Below, one piece after another: positions 30,982-37,239 of a stretch of 37,239 bases of DNA (its first letter is position 1; each line of letters opens with the position of its first letter). The DNA lies in the IMG/VR virus record IMGVR_UViG_3300047678_000426, positions 1 through 37,239 of that record; one strand, 5' to 3'. The notes below the pieces were generated by a model. The model saw nothing but the letters and a program-made list of their open reading frames with translations, was not told the origin of the DNA and did no database searches. Origin of the DNA: a virus. A program made the translations under genes and the position numbers.

Positions 30982-31323
30982 GTGCTCCATTCCCCACCCG
31001 ACGTCGAACGCCTCCGCCAGCTCGCTCTCGAAGCGCGCGACGGCACCAGCGCCCTCGGCGCCGACATCCCCCCGTCGATCTTCGTTCCGGTTCACGCCGA
31101 GCACCTCCTGGTCCTGCTCGACGCCGTCACCCAACACGACGTCGACACCGCGACCACCGGGCGGCCCGGTCACCTGCCGGCGGGATGGCTCGCCGACCTC
31201 ACCGACGCCGTCGGCGCCCTCAACAACGCCATCGCCGAGTCCGTCGGGCCCGACAACCTCCGCGCCGCTGCCCGCACGATCGCCCAACTCCTCCACGCCG
31301 CCACCGACGCACTGACCCCCTGA
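30982..31323 (+). CDS. Hypothetical helical protein (113 aa)
   Basis: GTG 30982 is preceded only by a weak AGAAAG. The product looks mainly helical: PDVERLRQLALEARDGTSAL, AEHLLVLLDAVTQHDVDTAT and NLRAAARTIAQLLHAATDAL. No domain. It lies alone between two coupled gene blocks, with short gaps on both sides. Function unknown. Confidence 0.5.
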   Translation: MLHSPPDVERLRQLALEARDGTSALGADIPPSIFVPVHAEHLLVLLDAVTQHDVDTATTGRPGHLPAGWLADLTDAVGALNNAIAESVGPDNLRAAARTIAQLLHAATDALTP

Positions 31324-31353
31324 CCGCTTCCCAACCTCACGAAGGACAACCCC

Positions 31354-33057
31354 ATGGCCACAGCCACGAAGAAACCACCCGCCAAGAAGGCCCCCGTCCG
31401 CAAAGCGGCGGCCGCCAAGAAGACGCCGGCGAAGCGCCCCGCACCGAAGCCGTCGACCCGCCCGCCCGTGCAGCAGGTCCTCGTCGAGTGGGTGAGCCTC
31501 GACGACATCGTCCCGAACCCGGACAACATCCGCCAGGACCTCGGCGACCTGACCGACCTCGCCGCGTCGATCGCCGAGCTCGGAGTCCTGCAACCCGGCA
31601 TCGGCTACCGCCTCGAATCGGACCCGACGAAGGTCATGCTCCTCGCCGGCCACCGCCGCCACGGTGCGTCGGCGATCGCCGGTCGCGACGAGATGCCGAT
31701 GATCATTCGAGCGCAGCCCGACCGTGTCGAGCAGCTCGAGATCATGATCTCGGAGAACAACGACCGGGCCGAGCTCGACCCGATCGAGCTCGGCCTGGCC
31801 CTCGCCGAGCTCAAGCGTTCGGGCCTCCGCTCCGTGAAGGCGATCGCCCAGAAGGCGCACCGCTCCGAGACGTGGACCCGCAACCACATCGCCCTCGTCG
31901 AGAAGCTCCCCGAGGTCATGTGGGACGCCGTCCGCTCCGGCGAGCTCTCCGTCACCGACGCCACGGCGATCGCCACCGCCAAGGGCCTCACGGACAAGGA
32001 ACGGCAGTCGCTCGCCGACGAACCCGACGAGTGGTCCCGCAAGCGTAAGACCAACGAGCTCACGAAGAAGGCGAAGATCCGGGTGCTCAAGGACCGGCTC
32101 CGCAACGCTCTCCCCGAACGCACCATCCACGTCGACACCAACGCCTGGGGCCCACCGAAGACCGGCGCGAAGTTCGAGCCGGTGCGCTACGGCGACAAGC
32201 CCGGCCAGATCACCACCCCGCCACCGATGGGGAACCCCGAGCACCAGTACATCCGGATCGTCAGCGAGACGAAGTACGAGGTGTGGCACACCGCGCCCGA
32301 GCTGCTCGACGCGGCCGACTTCGCGTCGTTCCCCACTCCCGCCGCCACGGACGGCGAACTCGTCAACGAGGTCCACCTCCTCGCCCCGACAGACCCGCTC
32401 CTCGTCGATGCCGTGCGCGCCGTCGACGCACCGGGCTGCTGGGGGTCGTACTGGGCCGACCGGGCCCACCCGTTCTGCGCGTTCCACGCCCTCGTCGACG
32501 CACCGTGGGGCTCCCAGCCGCTCGCCGTGTGCCTCCGCCCATCGGACCACGCCGACGGCGGGCCCGTGTCGTGGCGCGAGCTCCAGGAGCGCCACGGGAA
32601 GGCGACCGCCGCGGCGAAGGGCTCGCCGGCGGAACCCGTCGCACCGGTGCGCCAGCTCCCGCAGTACGACGAGATCTTCAGCCGCCAGCAGACCGAGGTG
32701 ATCAGCGACGCCCTCGAGGAGGCGCTGAAGGCGATCCCCGTCGGCCTCCTCGTGGCCCTGTTCAACGTGACGGCGTGCCCGACGGTCACGATGACCGACG
32801 ACGGGCCCACCCTCGACGCTGGCGACTTCGACGGCCTGTGCGACGACGTCACCGACGAGATCATCCGGGCCCTCACCTCCGGCGCCGGGATTGAACCAGG
32901 CCAGACCGGTGAGGACGCCCCCGTTCTTTACTGGCTCTGCACCACCCTGCGGAGCGCCGACCTGCCGCTGCCCGACGGGCTCGCCCAGGCGCTCGGTGAG
33001 CCGCCCGGCCCGATCGACGACTTCGCGGACCTCGACGACGAGCAGGAGGAAGCGTGA
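31354..33057 (+). CDS. ParB-like protein with a basic N-terminal tail
   Basis: A 567-residue protein, ATG 31354, GAAGGAC upstream. Residues 1-40 are a Lys/Ala/Pro tail. Residues about 47-115 are a ParB N-terminal domain: DDIVPNPDNIRQDLGDLTDL, IAELGVLQPGIGYRL and LLAGHRRHGAS, the last being the GERRxRAA-type box. A helix-turn-helix follows near 165-190 (IAQKAHRSETWTRNHIALVE). The long C-terminal half (about 250-567) is phage-specific. ParB-like phage proteins can partition DNA, nick it or regulate transcription; no ParA is seen here, so a nuclease or regulatory role is more likely than plasmid-style partition. Confidence 0.82.
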   Translation: MATATKKPPAKKAPVRKAAAAKKTPAKRPAPKPSTRPPVQQVLVEWVSLDDIVPNPDNIRQDLGDLTDLAASIAELGVLQPGIGYRLESDPTKVMLLAGHRRHGASAIAGRDEMPMIIRAQPDRVEQLEIMISENNDRAELDPIELGLALAELKRSGLRSVKAIAQKAHRSETWTRNHIALVEKLPEVMWDAVRSGELSVTDATAIATAKGLTDKERQSLADEPDEWSRKRKTNELTKKAKIRVLKDRLRNALPERTIHVDTNAWGPPKTGAKFEPVRYGDKPGQITTPPPMGNPEHQYIRIVSETKYEVWHTAPELLDAADFASFPTPAATDGELVNEVHLLAPTDPLLVDAVRAVDAPGCWGSYWADRAHPFCAFHALVDAPWGSQPLAVCLRPSDHADGGPVSWRELQERHGKATAAAKGSPAEPVAPVRQLPQYDEIFSRQQTEVISDALEEALKAIPVGLLVALFNVTACPTVTMTDDGPTLDAGDFDGLCDDVTDEIIRALTSGAGIEPGQTGEDAPVLYWLCTTLRSADLPLPDGLAQALGEPPGPIDDFADLDDEQEEA

Positions 33058-33632
33058 GGGCCCGCACGATCCTCGCCACCGTCGCCGGCACGCTCGCCGT
33101 CGCCGAGCTCGCCACGATCCTCGAGCGCCGACACGAGGAACTCCTCGACCGCCTCGACGAGCTCACGACCCGACGCGAACGGTCGACGCACGGCCCACTC
33201 AACGGTGCCAGTGGCGGCAGCGCCCTCAACGGTGGCGCCGGCGGAACGAGTGCCGTCGTCGCTCAAGGGGGCGGCGGCGGCGCGAGAGTCGACGTAGCCG
33301 CCGGACAGACGGTCAGCGTGACCATCCCGGCCTCGACCCCCGTCGCGGCCGTGCTGTACGGGCCCGGCACCGGCAAGGTCGCCGTCATCACCACCGACGG
33401 CGGCATCGTCATCCACGCCGCGCCGTACCGGAAGTGGGAAGCCGTCGCGGCCATCGCCCGCACCATCCGCTCCGCCGACGGGCCCGACGTCGACGAGCTC
33501 GAGCGGAAGATGCTCGAGCAGCACCACGGCGCGGTGAAGCACGTGAAGGACCTACCGCCGAAGACGCTGCAGCGCGCCACAACCCGCCTGCTCGACGCCA
33601 TCACCACCACCCCGAACGGCGGCGCGCGATGA
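33054..33632 (+). CDS. Hypothetical protein with helical head and Gly-rich linker (192 aa)
   Basis: GTG 33054 overlaps the ParB-like stop. Residues 3-20 (ARTILATVAGTLAVAELA) are hydrophobic, followed by a charged helix (ERRHEELLDRLDELTTRRER). A Gly/Ser/Asn linker lies at about 50-80. A folded end then has VSVTIPASTPVAAVLYGPGT and a helical tail (VDELERKMLEQHHGAVKHV). No known family. It could be membrane-linked at the N-terminus. Confidence 0.55.
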   Translation: MRARTILATVAGTLAVAELATILERRHEELLDRLDELTTRRERSTHGPLNGASGGSALNGGAGGTSAVVAQGGGGGARVDVAAGQTVSVTIPASTPVAAVLYGPGTGKVAVITTDGGIVIHAAPYRKWEAVAAIARTIRSADGPDVDELERKMLEQHHGAVKHVKDLPPKTLQRATTRLLDAITTTPNGGAR

Positions 33633-34300
33633 AGCTCCTGTACCGTCCGATCGCCACGTGGCCCGGAGAGCGTTCGCGATCGCGCCAGCCGTCCAACTTC
33701 TCGGCGCACTGGTCCGAGACCCTCGCCACGCTCGAGCGCGAGGTCGACATGATCGGCAACCGCGGCCGCAACACCGAGGCCGTCATCCAGCTCGCCGTAC
33801 CCGAGGGCGCCATCCGCCAGGACGGGCAACTCAAGGGCGGTCGCTCACGTCCGGCACACCCAGGCGTCATCATCAGCTTCGAGTCGAAGACCGGACCGCT
33901 GCAGTTCGCGTGCGACCGCTTCGACGCCTCCGGAGCGGACCCGTGGCGTCACAACGTTCGGGCGATCGCTCTCGGCCTCGAGGCGCTCCGCAAGATCGAC
34001 CGGTACGGCATCGGCTCTGGCACCGAGCAATACACCGGCTTCCAAGCCCTCCCACCAGGCACACCGATGCCGGGGGCCATGACGTTCGAGGAGGCGTGCG
34101 AGCTCATGGCGATCGCTCTCGGCCGCGCCGGCGCCGTCCTCGAGCTCCTCAACGGCACCCTCGACCCGAACGAAGCCTGGCGCACCGCCTCGAAGGTTCA
34201 TCACCCCGACGCCGGCGGCGACCCCGAGCAGTTCATCCGCCTCACCGAGGCCCGTGACCTCATCGAAGGCGTCCACTCCACACGAGGGGCCGGCCGATGA
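33629..34300 (+). CDS. J-domain-like protein (223 aa)
   Basis: ATG 33629 overlaps the previous stop. Residues 1-150 contain LLYRPIATWPG, VIISFESKTGPLQFACDRF and WRHNVRAIALGLEALRKIDR, a head found in several actinophage proteins. The end has a J-domain-like helix pair around HPD at residues 192-194 (KVHHPDAGGDPEQF and LTEARDLIEG). In J-domain proteins HPD stimulates Hsp70 ATPase activity. Here the J domain is short and C-terminal, so recruitment of host DnaK is possible but not shown. Confidence 0.68.
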   Translation: MKLLYRPIATWPGERSRSRQPSNFSAHWSETLATLEREVDMIGNRGRNTEAVIQLAVPEGAIRQDGQLKGGRSRPAHPGVIISFESKTGPLQFACDRFDASGADPWRHNVRAIALGLEALRKIDRYGIGSGTEQYTGFQALPPGTPMPGAMTFEEACELMAIALGRAGAVLELLNGTLDPNEAWRTASKVHHPDAGGDPEQFIRLTEARDLIEGVHSTRGAGR

Positions 34301-34986
34301 TCGTGCGCCGCCCCAACAGCGACGAAACGTCCGACATCATCGTCACTCCGACCCACGTGCCCGGCATATATCTCGGCGGGTGCCCTGCGTGCGCCGAGTG
34401 CGGAGCGGTCACGATCGTGCAGCACCTCACCGGCGCGCCGTCCGGTGTCTGCATCGCCTGGTTCACGTCCGGGGTGCTGCCCGCCGAGCGCCACGTCGAC
34501 GACGTCCTCGCACCGCTCGGCGTCGACTGGACGACCACCCCCGCGAACACGCTGCACCCGCTCGTGATGTCCGCCCTCTACGAGCTCAACCAGCTCGGCG
34601 ACATCATCGCAGCGAAGACACGTCAGCTGCACCTCGCCAACCGCCCTGAGGGGGGGGGGTCGGTGACTGACCTACACGCCCAGCCCGAGACGAGCGCCGG
34701 CCAGCGTCAGCCCGGCATACACGGTCACGTCGCTCCGCTGCGGGTTCAACCCGATCCGCACCGCGACGCTTACGACCTCGACACGCACCAAGCCCTCCCG
34801 GCGGAGCTCCTCGAGCAGCTCGGCCGACTCGACATCGACCGTGGCTACGCACGCAGCCCACTGCTTCTCGAGCGACGGGCCCGGGCCGCCATCGACAGGC
34901 GCTCTCGCCGCCGCCAGAGCCCGGCACGCCTCACGTCGCATGACCAGCACCGTACCGACGACCACCGACACGGAACCGCAGCGTGA
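34297..34986 (+). CDS. Hypothetical protein, frame doubtful after a G10 tract
   Basis: ATG 34297 overlaps the previous stop. The first 118 residues are convincing: YLGGCPACAECGAVTIVQHL, two CxxC-like pairs, APLGVDWTTTPANTLHP and a helix (SALYELNQLGDIIAAKTRQL). After the G10 run at 34650-34659 the sequence changes to His/Arg/Gln-rich, less natural protein, and GC at codon third positions drops from about nine in ten to about three in four by hand count. A -1 shift at the run gives TGA at 34668-34670 and a protein of about 124 residues. I give the full frame but believe the true end may be 34670. Confidence 0.5.
   Translation: MIVRRPNSDETSDIIVTPTHVPGIYLGGCPACAECGAVTIVQHLTGAPSGVCIAWFTSGVLPAERHVDDVLAPLGVDWTTTPANTLHPLVMSALYELNQLGDIIAAKTRQLHLANRPEGGGSVTDLHAQPETSAGQRQPGIHGHVAPLRVQPDPHRDAYDLDTHQALPAELLEQLGRLDIDRGYARSPLLLERRARAAIDRRSRRRQSPARLTSHDQHRTDDHRHGTAA
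34650..34659. repeat. G10 homopolymer within a gene
   Basis: Ten G in a row inside the previous gene, directly after an in-frame GAG. It can be a sequencing or assembly error, a slippery site or a length-variable switch. One more G (or -1 slippage) gives an immediate TGA 9 bases on. The neighbour frame at 34672-34941 on the minus strand starts reading well from exactly this place. Confidence 0.9.
34672..34941 (-). CDS. Possible convergent gene on the minus strand (89 aa)
   Basis: Uncertain. The frame ends TAG at 34672, one base after the TGA at 34670 reached if the plus gene is frameshifted, giving a tail-to-tail pair. The product from ATG 34941 (RREACRALAAARAPVDGGPG, then ATVDVESAELLEELRREGL) looks more natural than the overlapping plus-strand frame and has higher GC at codon third positions. 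A GTG at 34971 would give 99 residues. There is no clear RBS, and it would be the only minus-strand gene in the early operon. The plus reading may yet be right. Confidence 0.25.
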   Translation of the reverse strand: MRREACRALAAARAPVDGGPGPSLEKQWAACVATVDVESAELLEELRREGLVRVEVVSVAVRIGLNPQRSDVTVYAGLTLAGARLGLGV

Positions 34987-35339
34987 GCACCGTCGGCCCC
35001 CTCAACCCCGAGCTCAAAGTCAGCGAGGAACTGTTCCAGAAGCAGCTCGTGCGCGCCGCCCGCCTCCTCGGATGGAACCACATGCACGCCCGCCGCTCCA
35101 AGGGCCGCAACAACAAGTGGACGACCGCCACAAACGTGACCGGGTGGCCCGACCTGTTCCTCTGGCACGAAACCCAACAGCGCGCCATCGCCGCCGAACT
35201 CAAGACCGACATCGGCCGTGTCTCCCACGAACAGCGCGCCGTCCTCGACTCCCTCGCCCACGCCGGCATCGAAACCTACGTCTGGCGCCCCCGTGACTGG
35301 GACCAGGTCCTCGCCACCCTGAAGGCGGTCCCCGCATGA
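34983..35339 (+). CDS. VRR-NUC family nuclease (118 aa)
   Basis: GTG 34983 overlaps the stop of the preceding frame. This stand-alone PD-(D/E)XK nuclease of the VRR-NUC type shows Asp57 in TGWPDLFLW, Glu72 and Lys74 in AAELKTD, and a further pair of helices ending WRPRDWDQVL. The order GWPD, then ELK, matches the known active site. Phage members are thought to cut Holliday junctions or flapped DNA in recombination and replication. Length is normal for a single-domain version. It belongs to the early operon with the ParB- and J-domain-like proteins. Confidence 0.85.
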   Translation: MSTVGPLNPELKVSEELFQKQLVRAARLLGWNHMHARRSKGRNNKWTTATNVTGWPDLFLWHETQQRAIAAELKTDIGRVSHEQRAVLDSLAHAGIETYVWRPRDWDQVLATLKAVPA

Positions 35340-35563
35340 TCGGCGCTACCCCCCCCCTCAGCGAACCCCCGAAGCGCGACGCCATGCGCGAGGCCGCCAT
35401 CGAGACGCTCATCCAGGAACACACCGGCGGCAACATCCCCGCCGTCGAGGTGTGGTTCGACCGGGTCACTGGCACGTCCACCGTCATCATCCCCGAACGG
35501 TTCCTCGACACGCTCCTCGAGGCGACAGCACCGCCCTTCTGCCCGAACTGCGGCGAGTGGTGA
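35336..35563 (+). CDS. Small hypothetical protein with a CPNC end (75 aa)
   Basis: ATG 35336 overlaps the nuclease stop. A run of nine C at 35349-35357 encodes part of ATPPLSEPP near the start. The rest has a helix (MREAAIETLIQEHTGG) and strands (VEVWFDRVTGTSTVIIP). It ends in PPFCPNCGEW, a CxxC that may bind zinc or act as a redox pair. The stop overlaps the next GTG. No family known. Confidence 0.55.
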   Translation: MIGATPPLSEPPKRDAMREAAIETLIQEHTGGNIPAVEVWFDRVTGTSTVIIPERFLDTLLEATAPPFCPNCGEW

Positions 35564-35748
35564 CCGTGGCGACCCCTGACGTCGACGAGACGATGTCGTC
35601 ACGCGAGCGGCGCGCCGCGGCCGACGTCGCCGTGCTCGAACGCGCCTGCGAGCTCATGCGCGCCCGTGGCGGGTCGACACTCCGCCGCGTCGACGTCCAC
35701 CAGGCCCAGAACGAGCTCGGCCTCGTCCTGACGATCCGAGCCAAGTGA
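35560..35748 (+). CDS. Small hypothetical protein (62 aa)
   Basis: GTG 35560 overlaps the previous stop. The sequence is helical and charged (SSRERRAAADVAVLERACEL) with an end (VDVHQAQNELGLVLTIRAK). No domain. Coupling on both sides is the main evidence that it is real. Confidence 0.5.
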   Translation: MTVATPDVDETMSSRERRAAADVAVLERACELMRARGGSTLRRVDVHQAQNELGLVLTIRAK

Positions 35749-36086
35749 TGCTCCGCACCGCCCTCGCCGAGATCCTCATCAGCTTCCACGAACGCCACCA
35801 CGCCGACGTCGACATCGACCTCGAGATGTGGGGCAACGTCCTCAGCCGCCTCGCCGACACCGACACCCTCCCGAACGCCCTCGACGAGTGGCACTGGCAA
35901 CACCCCGACGAAGCACCCAAGCCGGCGTTCATCAACGAGCTCATCCGCAACCCCAACAGCAAACGCAACGTCAAGGCCACCATCCGCGACATGCGCCGCA
36001 CCATCAAAGCGTCGATCGCCAAGCGCGACGCCGAACGAGGCCGCCTCAACGGACCACCACCACCCGATCGCCAGGAGGCATCGTGA
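35748..36086 (+). CDS. Hypothetical protein with replication-loader-like helical layout (112 aa)
   Basis: The start is ATG 35748, in a TGATG overlap; a GTG at 35745 is in frame and equally possible. Residues 3-60 are helical (ALAEILISFHERHHADVDID, WGNVLSRLADTDTLPNALDE), and a basic helix near 75-100 (SKRNVKATIRDMRRTIKASI) could bind nucleic acid. It ends Pro-rich. No family is recognised, and I do not claim a replication role. Confidence 0.55.
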   Translation: MLRTALAEILISFHERHHADVDIDLEMWGNVLSRLADTDTLPNALDEWHWQHPDEAPKPAFINELIRNPNSKRNVKATIRDMRRTIKASIAKRDAERGRLNGPPPPDRQEAS

Positions 36087-36295
36087 CCGACGTCGACGAT
36101 CAGATGTTCAGGACCGATGTGCGCCTCGACGACCGGCTCACCGAGGACAAGGTCGTAGCGATCACTGACCGGCTCGTGGTCGTCGACGCCGCCGGCGCTG
36201 AGCTCGACATGGCGCCGCCGATGTTCATCGTGCACCCTCCGCTCCCTGAGGGAGCTCGGCTCCGAGTGGTCGTCGACGTTGAGGTCATCTCGTGA
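36083..36295 (+). CDS. Small acidic hypothetical protein (70 aa)
   Basis: CCAGGAGG is 4 bases before GTG 36083, a strong RBS, and the start also overlaps the previous stop. The product is acidic and beta-like: KVVAITDRLVVVDAAGAELD and PEGARLRVVVDVEVIS. No known family. The stop overlaps the next GTG. Confidence 0.55.
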   Translation: MTDVDDQMFRTDVRLDDRLTEDKVVAITDRLVVVDAAGAELDMAPPMFIVHPPLPEGARLRVVVDVEVIS

Positions 36296-36588
36296 GCAGC
36301 GATGTCGAGAACCCGGACTACATCGCGTTCGCCAAGCGCATCATCGGCGCCGCCGGCCGCCGTGTCGGCGACGGAGACATCGACTCCCTCCCGTACCTCA
36401 GCGCCCTGCGTGACGACGTCGCCCGCGCCGAGATCCGGGCCGTCACCGACCTCCACGCCTGCGGCTACAGCTGGACCGAGATCGCCGACCGCATGGGCAT
36501 GACCCGGCAGTCGTGCCACGAACGCTTCGCCCGCCACTGTCAGGCCCCACCTGACACCAAATCGGACGGCCTCAGAGCCGTCTCGTGA
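36292..36588 (+). CDS. Helix-turn-helix protein (98 aa)
   Basis: GTG 36292 overlaps the previous stop. Residues about 50-82 (EIRAVTDLHACGYSWTEIAD, then RMGMTRQSCHERFARH) form a clear HTH like that of sigma-factor region 4 or small phage regulators. The front part is helical and acidic (NPDYIAFAKRIIGAAGRRVG). A short polar tail follows. As the last full gene before a 76-base gap it may control the downstream genes. Target unknown. Confidence 0.65.
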   Translation: MSSDVENPDYIAFAKRIIGAAGRRVGDGDIDSLPYLSALRDDVARAEIRAVTDLHACGYSWTEIADRMGMTRQSCHERFARHCQAPPDTKSDGLRAVS

Positions 36589-36664
36589 CGCCGCTCACCG
36601 GCACTCCGACGTCGCACGCCCCCACTCTCACCAACCCCTGATTCCCGAACAAGGAGAACACCGA
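36589..36664 (+). promoter_or_regulatory. Spacer with RBS before the Ala/Trp-repeat gene
   Basis: There is no gene here. CAAGGAGAAC lies 7 bases before ATG 36665, a strong RBS. I see no clear -35/-10 pair and no convincing hairpin, so transcription may come from upstream. Confidence 0.4.
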
Positions 36665-37239
36665 ATGCCCCCCACCGACACCCCACAGATCCCGCAAGAG
36701 CGACTCGACTGGCTCGACCAGATCAGCCTCGAGAAGGGCTCACACAACAACGTCGGCGCCGGCGTCTGCGCCATGGAAGCCGCCGCGTACATCGCCGGCG
36801 AGAAGTTCTCCGACCACCCACCGTGCGCGAGCCCCGTCATCGGAGCATTCCTCCGCACCTGGAACGACCAGCTCCCCGACGACCTCCGCCAGGAACTCAA
36901 GCGCCACATCCCAGCACTCGTCGGATCCGCCGGCACACCCGCACAGGAAGCCACCCGCTCCTGGATGGCCACCGACTGGCTCGTCCGTGTCCAGACCCCC
37001 GCATGGCTCCGCCTCGCAGGCCTCACCGACCAGGCCACGATCCTCGAGAACATGGCCGAGATCACCGCCGACACCGCTCCATCGATCCGCCCGGCCCTCG
37101 AGGCGGTACGAACGGACGCCTACGCAGCTCGGCCCGCAGCCTGGGCCGCAGCTCGGCCCGCAGCCTGGGCCGCAGCTCGGGACGCAGCCTGGGCCGCAGC
37201 TCGGCCCGCAGCCTGGGCCGCAGCTCGGGACGCAGCCTG
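36665..37239 (+). CDS. Protein with Ala/Trp/Arg octapeptide repeats, cut by the window end
   Basis: ATG 36665 has a strong RBS (AAGGAG). The frame is open to the end of the window, 191 residues. Residues 1-150 form a folded part with a known look: CAMEAAAYIAGEKFSDHPPC, then RTWNDQLPDDLRQEL, GTPAQEATRSWMATDWLVR and RLAGLTDQATILENMAEI. This occurs in many actinophage and actinobacterial proteins whose tails are Ala-rich helices. From residue 154 the tail repeats AARPAAWA or AARDAAWA. The N-terminal domain's function is not known. The repeats would form a long helix with Trp every eighth position. Confidence 0.7.
   Translation, partial: MPPTDTPQIPQERLDWLDQISLEKGSHNNVGAGVCAMEAAAYIAGEKFSDHPPCASPVIGAFLRTWNDQLPDDLRQELKRHIPALVGSAGTPAQEATRSWMATDWLVRVQTPAWLRLAGLTDQATILENMAEITADTAPSIRPALEAVRTDAYAARPAAWAAARPAAWAAARDAAWAAARPAAWAAARDAA
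37124..37239 (+). repeat. 24-base tandem repeat at the window edge
   Basis: Four full units of 24 bases (37124-37147, 37148-37171, 37172-37195, 37196-37219) and a partial fifth reach the end of the window. Units differ only at one codon, CCC or GAC, coding AARPAAWA or AARDAAWA. Copies are nearly identical, so the assembly may have stopped here and the true copy number is unknown. Confidence 0.9.

Noticed and set aside
30709-32595. Long minus-strand open frame (628 codons) opposite the ParB-like gene
   Set aside because: Shadow of the ParB-like and neighbouring genes; no RBS, biased composition.
31354-33057. Plasmid-type partition system
   Set aside because: No ParA ATPase and no centromere-like repeat cluster was found, and an integrase and attP are present.
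1-37239. Search by eye for CRISPR arrays, insertion sequences, rRNA and toxin-antitoxin pairs
   Set aside because: No regularly spaced repeat array, transposase motif or rRNA stretch was seen. The repeats found are coding tandem repeats or att-like sites. Small paired genes such as 28289/28459 lack toxin or antitoxin motifs.

Overview
The window reads as a nearly complete genome, or prophage, of a temperate long-tailed phage (siphovirus type, HK97-fold capsid) infecting a high-GC actinobacterium. The evidence is GC-rich codon third positions, frequent GTG starts, long chains of genes joined by 4-base ATGA/GTGA overlaps, and the standard siphophage gene order. A host hint is the WWLAADGRWYPP motif in the integrase-adjacent membrane protein; I know such Trp-rich N-termini from Acidimicrobiia and related actinobacteria. 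This is a family-level impression, not a proof.

Layout. 1-163: tail end of a GIY-YIG nuclease gene, then a strong terminator. 244-3241: small ORF, a tRNA-Val-like gene, a nested-hairpin spacer, then HNH nuclease, small terminase and large terminase. 3235-10985: membrane peptide, portal, prohead protease, major capsid protein, decoration-like protein, a Lys/Ala-tailed protein, a SAM methyltransferase, head-tail connector and tail-completion genes, and a CgeB-like glycosyltransferase. 11038-20870: major tail protein, frameshifted tail assembly chaperones, tape measure (911 aa), distal tail/baseplate proteins, tail fibre and a glycine-rich protein. 20903-23746: a membrane-anchored protein with a Ser/Thr linker made of 45-bp repeats, two small membrane proteins (holin candidates) and an endolysin. 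23747-24060: terminator and a probable attP. 24019-26305 (minus strand): tyrosine integrase, membrane-anchored protein, CI-like repressor. 26306-26442: divergent control region with four copies of one operator motif. 26443-37239 (plus strand): Cro-like protein, AlpA/Xis-like protein, many small unknown genes, a multi-domain winged-helix/Cys-rich protein, a ParB-like protein, a J-domain-like protein, a VRR-NUC nuclease and, cut by the window edge, a protein entering an Ala/Trp repeat.

How it works together. CI and Cro-like proteins would compete for the CAACCAATG-type operators to choose lysogeny or lysis. Integrase and the AlpA/Xis-like protein would act on the attP between the lysis module and int. 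The plus-strand early operon carries DNA-binding and nuclease functions but no recognisable polymerase, helicase or primase, so replication probably leans on the host. The late operon packages DNA with HNH-assisted terminase and builds the virion. Two modification enzymes, a methyltransferase and a glycosyltransferase, sit inside the structural module and may modify virion proteins.

The most interesting signals are: the methyltransferase gene lies between two in-phase 21-bp near-identical repeats and looks like a clean cassette; a G10 tract at 34650-34659 after which the plus-strand reading frame degrades and a convergent minus-strand frame looks better; an arm-core-arm attP layout; a repressor/Cro switch with a predicted leaderless cro; and a surface-anchored protein of unknown function next to the lysis genes. 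The window ends inside a 24-bp tandem repeat. This fits a circular or permuted phage contig broken at a repeat, with the GIY-YIG gene start and the end of the repeat protein missing.
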